In this document: in pieces, positions 58,264 through 64,000 of the stretch
Position numbering within the stretch: position 1 is the stretch's first letter
Layout of the letters: the number at the start of each line of letters is the position of its first letter
Assembly (NCBI RefSeq): GCF_008035925.1
Contig: NZ_CP036264.1
Location: 4,586,402-4,650,401 of the forward strand
Direction of reading: 5' to 3'
Length of the DNA: 64,000 bases
From: Stieleria maiorica
GTDB lineage: Bacteria; Planctomycetota; Planctomycetia; Pirellulales; Pirellulaceae
Program-made: the position numbers and the translations under genes
The notes under the pieces: generated by a model
What the model was told of the DNA's origin: nothing
Seen by the model: only the letters and a program-made list of their open reading frames with translations
The model's database searches: none

Positions 58264-59424
58264 TCACGCGGCGAAGCATTGGGCGACGCTCCGCTGCCCC
58301 TTGGACCAGTGACGGCCGGTCGATTCAGCGAACTTGCCCATCGCGCTCGGTGATCCCGCGCAACAACTCTGGCCAAAGTACCGCTTGAAGTTCCATACCA
58401 AGTCACGCCACATCGACAGATCGATTCCCAATCGGGTCAGCACCGACTGCATGCCCTCGGGAACTTCGCGCCCCGACCCTTCGTCACTTTGCTTGGCCGT
58501 CCACCGCAGCAGCTTCAAATAGTCGCCCCAGTCCAGATCCAGAAACCCCTTGTCACTGGCGCGCACGCCGCCTTCGCTGAGCTCTGGGTCACTCGCCGGC
58601 TTCTTCCCCAGCCGAAACGGCGCCAGCCAGCCGTCACGCCGAATCCGCTTGCCGGTCGGATTGACGCGTTTCTTCTTGCGTCGCTCCTTCAACGCTTCGA
58701 CCGGCGTTTCGCGAATCGTTTTCCCTGCCTCTGCCGTGTCAACGGGAACCAAGTCAAACGCCGCTGAGTCGATCTGGTCACCTTGATCTGCTTTGATGCG
58801 GTCGTAGGCCGAGGTGTGAGGGGCCTGATCCGGCGTTTCCGCCATCGCCGCCCGAACGGGATTCAGGTCCACGTACATCGCACAGGCCAGCAAGCCCGCT
58901 TCATCGGCAATCGCCTGCGCCTTGAAACGGCCCTCCCAGAACCGTCCCGTGCATTCATCCTGTTTGTTGGCCATGCGGGCGATCGGTTCACTCAGTGCAC
59001 GCATGAACCAGGACAGATCCGACAGTCGATGTCGAATCTCTGCCAGCCTTTCCTTGTCACGTGCCAAAGTGGCGACATCGTTTTCGGTCGGTTCGGCGAG
59101 GTGTTCTTCCAGTCGCCGCCCGGGAAAGACTCTTAGCCAGCGAATCGCGACCTCCTGATCCGACCAGGCTTGAACGACGTCGGGGCGGTTGCGAAGGATC
59201 AGGTGCATGTGATTGGAGAGGATGGCGTAGGTCAGCACATCGACGCCAAAAACCGAAGCGAGGGCCTCCATCCGCCGCCGGATCCATTCACGGCGAAAGC
59301 CGTAATCCTTTCCGGTCTGCGGATCCACGCCGGCCAGATAGGCCCTTCGCACGCACCGCTGCACGCAGTGCATCATCGAAATCTCCGCCGGATCAAACTG
59401 CTCCGACCGCAATGCACGTCCCAT
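58264..59424 (-). CDS. RAYT-like (Y1_Tnp, HUH) protein, large subtype
   Basis: A 386-residue member of the REP-associated transposase group. HUH motif H72-M-H74 in 'AILSNHMHLIL'; 'GRFWEGRFKAQAI' and 'YVDLNPVRAAM' are family landmarks. In classical RAYTs a catalytic Tyr stands in '...RRYxxYxN' just before 'GxLWxGRYK'; here that stretch reads 'LSEPIARMANKQ', with Ile148 at the expected position, so single-strand cleavage may be lost or use another residue. The C-terminal 180 residues are extra. Short inverted repeats lie on both sides. Could be a domesticated nuclease or an element at rest. Confidence 0.85.
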   Translation of the reverse strand: MGRALRSEQFDPAEISMMHCVQRCVRRAYLAGVDPQTGKDYGFRREWIRRRMEALASVFGVDVLTYAILSNHMHLILRNRPDVVQAWSDQEVAIRWLRVFPGRRLEEHLAEPTENDVATLARDKERLAEIRHRLSDLSWFMRALSEPIARMANKQDECTGRFWEGRFKAQAIADEAGLLACAMYVDLNPVRAAMAETPDQAPHTSAYDRIKADQGDQIDSAAFDLVPVDTAEAGKTIRETPVEALKERRKKKRVNPTGKRIRRDGWLAPFRLGKKPASDPELSEGGVRASDKGFLDLDWGDYLKLLRWTAKQSDEGSGREVPEGMQSVLTRLGIDLSMWRDLVWNFKRYFGQSCCAGSPSAMGKFAESTGRHWSKGQRSVAQCFAA

Positions 59425-59480
59425 AGCACCCTCCCCAGTTCGAGCGTGCCGATTCTACCACCTGACTACAGGCAGTCAAT

Positions 59481-59514
59481 AGGTGGGTGGCACCAAATGT
59501 GGTGGGTGGCACCA
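59481..59514. repeat. Right REP-like cluster (GGTGGGTGGCACC, two copies)
   Basis: Two copies of GGTGGGTGGCACCA, 19 bp apart, lying 58 bp upstream of the RAYT-like start. They are the reverse complement form of the left cluster, apart from ACC/ATC changes. Confidence 0.85.
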
Positions 59515-59571
59515 GATGGGCGAGGTGTGTGACGGAGCGGGCAGATGGGGGAGGGGCTATCGATGAGAGTG

Positions 59572-60579
59572 CTAGGGAGCGACCGTTGAATGATCGTTTC
59601 TCTGCCCTTCCGTTGAGGTGTACAAACCGGCCAGCTTTAAAAGGAGCGGGAGGGCTCGTTCGCGAAGTTGACCTCGCTCGGATCCACTGAATCGATCACG
59701 CAATTGCCGTAGTTGAGATTCCAAGTCGTCACGCATCTTCAATTGCCGCTCGGTCAGTTGGATCCCGGAATCGACGACCGGAAGGCTGAAACGACTGGCC
59801 AACTCGCCGTCGACCGCCGCGTCCCCCTTCGAGGTGGCTTTGCCCAATACAAGCGATAACGAAGATCCTTTTCTGTCGCCATTATCATCCAGCAGTGCGT
59901 GCTCGGTCGCCAACCGACCTTGCTCTTGATAAAACCGGTCGACGTCAACCGTCGCCTTGAGGAATGCCTCGCGAACACTAACCGAATCATCGTGATCCAA
60001 GTCGGCATCGGCGGCACTGAACGCTGCTGCAAAGTGTTCCCCAAACCGAGCGTAATTCTGCTCCGAGCCACTCTTGGTCGCAGTGACGATCACGCGGTTC
60101 TCTCCCGATAGCCGGTTGATGAACGGCCCACTGGAGGAAGCACAATTTGCGATCACCAGCGGACGCCTGATCGGATCAAGCCACTCACTTATCTCTTTCG
60201 CATTCACGTCGGGTCCGACCAAATTGAAGTCTGCCGATGCTCCGTCCCACGTTCCATGTCCGATCAAAATCAACCACAGCGGACGAGCACTGTTTGTCGA
60301 AGCCGCGTCAGACAACGCCGCTTTAAGTTGGTCTTTGTCCGACGTCTCGCGATCATCGCCCGTGGGGCCGATGACATGCATCACGAGATCGGCGCGCTGG
60401 CATGTCGCTTCCCACGTCGCAGCCCATTGCGCGAACGCCTCGCCGAATTCATCCTCGCCCGGGGCCCCGACAACCACCAACACGTCCAACGGTGCCGTTT
60501 CCTCAGCACCATCGACGGCCGATCCAAACGCACCACCAATCAAAACCCAAAACGCGATCAGCTTGCAAACACTGCTCAT
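59572..60579 (-). CDS. Exported C13/caspase-like (clan CD) peptidase
   Basis: A 335-residue protein starting at an ATG (60579) that overlaps the vWA gene stop (ATGA). Signal peptide to about residue 25 ('KLIAFWVLIGGAFGSAVDGA'). The core matches legumain/caspase-like folds: H108-G in 'LWLILIGHGTWDG', C146 in 'LVIANCASSSGPFI', then 'VIVTATKSGSEQNYARFGEHFAAAF', the C13 'vvtAs..deSy' element. An EF-hand-like 'DADLDHDDSVSVREAF' follows. The C-terminus is helical. Placement as last gene of a vWA/coiled-coil operon suggests a role in envelope-protein processing; substrate unknown. Confidence 0.78.
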   Translation of the reverse strand: MSSVCKLIAFWVLIGGAFGSAVDGAEETAPLDVLVVVGAPGEDEFGEAFAQWAATWEATCQRADLVMHVIGPTGDDRETSDKDQLKAALSDAASTNSARPLWLILIGHGTWDGASADFNLVGPDVNAKEISEWLDPIRRPLVIANCASSSGPFINRLSGENRVIVTATKSGSEQNYARFGEHFAAAFSAADADLDHDDSVSVREAFLKATVDVDRFYQEQGRLATEHALLDDNGDRKGSSLSLVLGKATSKGDAAVDGELASRFSLPVVDSGIQLTERQLKMRDDLESQLRQLRDRFSGSERGQLRERALPLLLKLAGLYTSTEGQRNDHSTVAP

Positions 60580-62975
60580 GCCAGCCCCCTCCAACGACGA
60601 AATCCCCACTCTCCGCACAGGCAGCCGAGCGCCAACGCGATCACCCAGCCGCGGTGCCAAAGAGGAAACACCCAGGTTTCCATCACGGGCACTTTCTCGG
60701 ATTTTAGCCGCCGCGAAAACAGTCCAAGATCCTCCTCTTGAATCAAGTCTCCTCCGCTCTGTTGGGCAATGCGCTGCAATAGCGGTCGGTTGATCCCCAG
60801 CGTGTCGAATTCGCGCCCGGCGATCTGGCGTGTCCACCCAGCCGTTGGCGTACCGACCAACTCGCCGTCCTCGGCGCGAACCTCTGCAGTCGCGATGTAT
60901 TGCCCAGGCTGCTCGTCGTAATACGGTACCGCGAACGCCCCTGGAATCTCTCCGATTGGTTTGGCGTCCAGTGTGATCGCGTCGCCACCGGGGCGGACCA
61001 CTTGGACGGTGACCGTCGGATTCTCCAGCGGCAAGTAGGCTTCGTCATAGGCGTCGACGCGAAGCACCATCGAGTCGTCTTCGACCGGCCCAACATTGGC
61101 GGTCAGTTCGGCTCGACGCGGTACATCACCGACCAACCAGCGTGTGACCTGACGCCACGCCTGCGCAGCGTCGTCAGGGTTTTGCGGATCGGGTTGCATC
61201 GACCAGCGCCAAAAGTCGGCAACCGTGATCGCACCCACCTTGCCTTTTCCGAACCGCTGGACGGCAACCGCAGGCTGCGTCTTGCCATCGCCGCCGCTGA
61301 CGGTCGCCAACTGATACGCACCAGGTTTCAAGCTGCCCACGCGATTGACAGAATCAAAGGGTGGCATCGTTCGCAGCCGCTTCGTCTCGGCGTCGGCGGT
61401 CTTCCGCAATCGCATCCACGGCTGCAGCATGCCTTCGCGGGTCAGTCCGATTGAAAACTCTTCAGGCGATCCCACACCGGACGCCGCAACATAAACCGGC
61501 GACAGATCTCCCAAAAAAGAGTCACCGAACGCCCGCCCACGGAACATCTCTGGCCCGCCAAGCATCAACAAACCGCCGCCACGAGATGAAACAAACCGCC
61601 GCACCATCTCCAGTTGATCCTGCGAAAAAAACTCCGGTTCGATGTCATCGAGTATCAACGCATCGAACCCGAACAATTCTTCTTCGACTTTCGGAAACCC
61701 CGAAGCCAATTCCTCTGTCTCTTTCACCCCGATCCGAATCATCACCGGTTCGTCATACTGCTCGGCCGTCTCTTCGGCGTCCTCGCCCAGCCCCTGAAAC
61801 AGCGGGTTGGTGCTGGAGACCGCTTTGTCGCGGAAGCTGAATTTGGGTTCTTTGTTGGCCATCCGAATCAATCCGGTCAATTCGACTTCGGCGTCTTCAG
61901 AAATCGCACGCCGCAAAAACTTGAACTCCCAATTCGGACGCCCGGCGACATACAGAACACGGTAGGGCCCGCTCTTGCGATCGACGGCGATCAGACGCGT
62001 GTTATTGACCAACGTCGTTTCCGACGAGTTGGCGTCCTTCAATCCGTCCAGATCCCCGAACGCATGGCGATCCATCTCGCGAAACAAATCCACTCGATAA
62101 AACTGCAACCCGACGTCGTTGGGTCGAAACTGAAACGACACGCTAAACGTCTTTTCGTTCGATCGCAGCGGCAACGATTTTTCTTCCACCACCGTTTTAA
62201 GTGCGACATCAGTCAGTCGTGCGATCACCGGGCCGGGAAAGGATCCGTCGATCGCAAACTGCACCGCTAAGGTGACTGGGGAAATTTCGAAATTCGTTTG
62301 CCGCACCGTCGTGCTGGTGATCCGCAAATCGTTCAGCCCTGTGGTTTGCGTCGGGATCACGGGGTAGACCGGAAATTTTTGTTCTGGCAGGTCTTCCATG
62401 TCGTGCGTGGTCCCAGGCGAATTGCCATCGGTCATCAGAAGCACACCGGCGACCGGACGTCCTTCGAGCCGCCGTGACAATTCATTTAGATTCTCGATCA
62501 ACCGGCTTCCGGTTCCCCCGCGGCGCAGATCCTCCACTTCACTGGCACTGGCCAATCGTTTGTCGAAGCCGTAAACCCGCGTCTCAAACGCCTGCGCCAT
62601 CGATGCAAAGATGGGCGAGTCGGCGGACATGTCCGTTTCAATCCGGTCTCGCCACGATTCGCTCGAACGCCCGATCTTGAGCTCCATCGAACCGCTGGTG
62701 TCGACAAGGATCGGCAACAAGTTTGCTCGCGGACGCGGGCGTTCACCACGCTGCATCGGTTGCAGCAAACAGACCGCCAAGAGCGCGATCGCGACCAATT
62801 TTAAGGTGACGCCAAACCACGCCCCGCGAACCCGATTGCCACCGGTCTTGGCGTAATTCCACAGCACCAAAAACGTCAACAGCGTCCCGATGACGATGGC
62901 AGGGACCGTCCAGCGGGGAGACCCGATGACCAGTTCAGCGATGACGGGGCGAAACGAATCCAATGTCCTGCTCAC
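60576..62975 (-). CDS. BatA/vWA-domain membrane protein
   Basis: A 799-residue protein beginning at a GTG (62975) overlapping the upstream gene's stop (GTGA); the frame extends further but within that gene. Two N-terminal helices (about 20-38, 'VPAIVIGTLLTFLVLWNYA', and 52-72), then a vWA domain with MIDAS D92-T-S94-G-S96 ('ILVDTSGSMELK') and 'GVLLMTDGNSPGT'. A GATase1-like stretch follows ('FGFDALILDDIEPEFFSQDQLEMVRRFVSSRGGGLLMLGGPEMF'), then beta-rich segments and a last C-terminal helix. The layout is that of planctomycete vWA proteins of MoxR-type clusters. Probably a periplasmic-facing assembly factor. Confidence 0.85.
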   Translation of the reverse strand: MSRTLDSFRPVIAELVIGSPRWTVPAIVIGTLLTFLVLWNYAKTGGNRVRGAWFGVTLKLVAIALLAVCLLQPMQRGERPRPRANLLPILVDTSGSMELKIGRSSESWRDRIETDMSADSPIFASMAQAFETRVYGFDKRLASASEVEDLRRGGTGSRLIENLNELSRRLEGRPVAGVLLMTDGNSPGTTHDMEDLPEQKFPVYPVIPTQTTGLNDLRITSTTVRQTNFEISPVTLAVQFAIDGSFPGPVIARLTDVALKTVVEEKSLPLRSNEKTFSVSFQFRPNDVGLQFYRVDLFREMDRHAFGDLDGLKDANSSETTLVNNTRLIAVDRKSGPYRVLYVAGRPNWEFKFLRRAISEDAEVELTGLIRMANKEPKFSFRDKAVSSTNPLFQGLGEDAEETAEQYDEPVMIRIGVKETEELASGFPKVEEELFGFDALILDDIEPEFFSQDQLEMVRRFVSSRGGGLLMLGGPEMFRGRAFGDSFLGDLSPVYVAASGVGSPEEFSIGLTREGMLQPWMRLRKTADAETKRLRTMPPFDSVNRVGSLKPGAYQLATVSGGDGKTQPAVAVQRFGKGKVGAITVADFWRWSMQPDPQNPDDAAQAWRQVTRWLVGDVPRRAELTANVGPVEDDSMVLRVDAYDEAYLPLENPTVTVQVVRPGGDAITLDAKPIGEIPGAFAVPYYDEQPGQYIATAEVRAEDGELVGTPTAGWTRQIAGREFDTLGINRPLLQRIAQQSGGDLIQEEDLGLFSRRLKSEKVPVMETWVFPLWHRGWVIALALGCLCGEWGFRRWRGLA

Positions 62976-64000
62976 CTCCGCGACTCCGACACATCCGTTT
63001 CCAAATCTGCACTGCCAAGATTTTCGTAGTACCGACGTACGGCATCGGAGAATTGAGCCGGTACGGGGTCGCGGTCGATCGGAACCAGTTCGTTCTTGGA
63101 CGCCGTCCTGCGTAGCAACTCCGCGCGGACGTCTTGTTTCAGTTCCCGTAACGGTTCGGCCACAAGGTCTTCCACCAGTTCCCACTTCGGCGGCTCCCCG
63201 TGTCGCTTCATGTCCGCACGCATCTGACGCACCCGGTCGCGAATGCTGTTCGCACGGGCACGTAAATCGGCATCGCCGACCATTTCTTCGACGTCACGCA
63301 TCTGGTCCGACCAGGTGCGGAAATCGCCGGTTAACGGCCCGATCGGACCACCACCATCGCTCGGTGACTCCGCGGCAAAACGCCCCCCCACCGAATCTTG
63401 ACGCGATTGGCGCGAATCCGCTGATTCCTGCGGTCCGCCACGTAGGCCCGGTTGCTGCCGTTGTCCCTGTTGTTGTCCTTGTTGTTGTCCTTGTTGTTGT
63501 CCTTGTTGTTGTCCTTGTTGTTGTCCTTGTTGTTGTCCCTGCTGTTGTCCCTGTTGTTGTCCCTGTTGTTGTCCTTGTTGTTGTCCTTGTTGTTGCCCCT
63601 GCTGTTGCCCCTGCTGTTGCCCCTGCTGTTGCCCTTGTTGTTGTCCCTGTTGTTGTCCCTGTTGTTGTCCCTGTTGTTGTCCCTGTTGTTGTCCCTGTTG
63701 TTGTCCCTGTTGTTGTCCCTGTTGTTGTCCCTGTTGTTGCCCCTGTTGTTGTCCCTGTTGGGTCTCTGGAGCTTCTCGTTGGAGTTCCTGCTCTGCGCCG
63801 CGGGCGAGCTGCTCGAGTTGTTGTGCTGCCCGGCGCAGACCTTCGGTGGAATCTCCGAGGACGGCGTCGGCCGCATCATCGATACTCTGACTCAGATTCT
63901 CGATTCCCTCGGCAGCCTCCTGTTCGAATTGCTCCGCTTGTGGCATGAACCCCCGCCGGACGAGTTCGGCTGCATTTTCCAGTTGTTGCTCGGTTTGTGA
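62972..64000 (-). CDS. Coiled-coil/Gln-rich protein, 5' part outside window
   Basis: The last 342 residues of a gene open to the right edge. Visible: an acidic coiled-coil ('EQEAAEGIENLSQSIDDAADAVLG'), a run of about 25 GQQQ units, then a helical C-terminal domain ('WSDQMRDVEEMVGDADLRARANSIRDRVRQMRADMKRHGEPPKWELVEDLVAEPLRELKQDVRAEL'). In other planctomycetes such proteins carry N-terminal membrane helices and DUF4175-like repeats; that part is not seen. Overlaps the vWA gene start (GTGA), so it is the upstream member of the operon. Confidence 0.8.
   Translation of the reverse strand, partial: SQTEQQLENAAELVRRGFMPQAEQFEQEAAEGIENLSQSIDDAADAVLGDSTEGLRRAAQQLEQLARGAEQELQREAPETQQGQQQGQQQGQQQGQQQGQQQGQQQGQQQGQQQGQQQGQQQGQQQGQQQGQQQGQQQGQQQGQQQGQQQGQQQGQQQGQQQGQQQGQQQGQQQGQQQGQRQQPGLRGGPQESADSRQSRQDSVGGRFAAESPSDGGGPIGPLTGDFRTWSDQMRDVEEMVGDADLRARANSIRDRVRQMRADMKRHGEPPKWELVEDLVAEPLRELKQDVRAELLRRTASKNELVPIDRDPVPAQFSDAVRRYYENLGSADLETDVSESRR
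63460..63762 (-). repeat. Coding minisatellite, ~25 copies of a 12-bp unit
   Basis: About 25 tandem 12-bp units (plus strand CTGTTGTTGTCC and close variants such as CTGCTGTTGCCC), coding GQQQ on the minus strand. Variants are grouped, as expected from repeated slippage. On the plus strand it produces a long Leu/Ser open frame that is not a gene. Confidence 0.95.

Noticed and set aside
63452..64000. Plus-strand Leu/Ser repeat frame, or a CRISPR-like array
   Set aside because: It is the complement of the in-frame GQQQ minisatellite; units are 12 bp with no spacers.

Overview
The window reads as the chromosome of a planctomycete, most likely Pirellulaceae (Rhodopirellula, Stieleria or a relative). 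The grounds are the gene repertoire: a secreted formylglycine sulfatase, a DUF1080 protein, an HTTM/gamma-carboxylase-like protein, a large vWA/coiled-coil operon, a GspE/GspF pair, an ECF42 sigma factor and a RAYT-like transposase gene. Weak Shine-Dalgarno signals, GTG/TTG starts and many short intergenic palindromes also fit. No rRNA, tRNA, CRISPR array, prophage or complete insertion sequence was seen. The genus is inference from gene content only.

Layout. 1-920 is gene-poor. 0.9-2.4 kb holds a GNAT acetyltransferase, csaA and a DUF1569 protein. 2.4-7.2 kb is a divergent RND efflux pair. 7.5-10.3 kb is an NAD-salvage operon, pncB-nrtR-pncA, with an NrtR-type operator laid over its promoter. 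10.4-14.0 kb is a heme-uptake locus: hemP-tonB facing a TonB-dependent receptor. 14.0-15.3 kb is an ECF42 sigma factor. 15.3-16.3 kb is a repeat-rich gap with an FG-GAP gene relic. 16.3-19.9 kb carries csrA, two small genes and groES-groEL; three of these start points have good -24/-12 (sigma-54) promoter matches. 20.2-22.4 kb is a metal module: HupE-type permease, ArsR regulator and COG0523 GTPase, with two palindromic operators. 22.5-30.4 kb holds a sulfatase, an intradiol dioxygenase, an M42-like peptidase, an MFS transporter, a membrane protein, a BtuF-like protein and a DUF1080 protein. 30.4-33.7 kb is an HTTM gene behind a Met-rich protein gene. 34.4-43.7 kb runs rightward: a GYF_2-like protein, a DUF4129 protein, a large lipoprotein, an ABC ATPase, a YfhO-like protein, and dapA. 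44.1-49.7 kb runs leftward: gspF-gspE, a PilZ-like gene with hom, and a Tat-exported TIM-barrel protein. 49.9-57.1 kb is lysR-gltB-gltD. 58.3-59.4 kb is a RAYT-like gene between oppositely oriented short repeats. 59.6-64.0 kb is a leftward, translationally coupled operon (coiled-coil protein, vWA protein, C13/caspase-like peptidase) that runs off the right edge.

How the parts work together. PncA converts nicotinamide to nicotinate, PncB makes the mononucleotide, and NrtR should sense an NAD-derived ligand and shut the operon. HemP, TonB and the receptor form an energised heme or siderophore uptake unit. The ArsR regulator, HupE and the GTPase look like nickel/cobalt (or zinc) homeostasis. LysR-GltBD is ammonium assimilation with its regulator; dapA and hom belong to the aspartate pathway.

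The most interesting signals are the sigma-54 promoter cluster around csrA and groESL, the palindrome-over-promoter design in front of the COG0523 gene, a pair of hairpins with compensatory stem changes at 1.8 and 43.7 kb, the degenerate 14-15-bp tandem arrays around a dead FG-GAP gene, the RAYT-like protein lacking the canonical tyrosine, and the C13-like peptidase coupled to the vWA operon.
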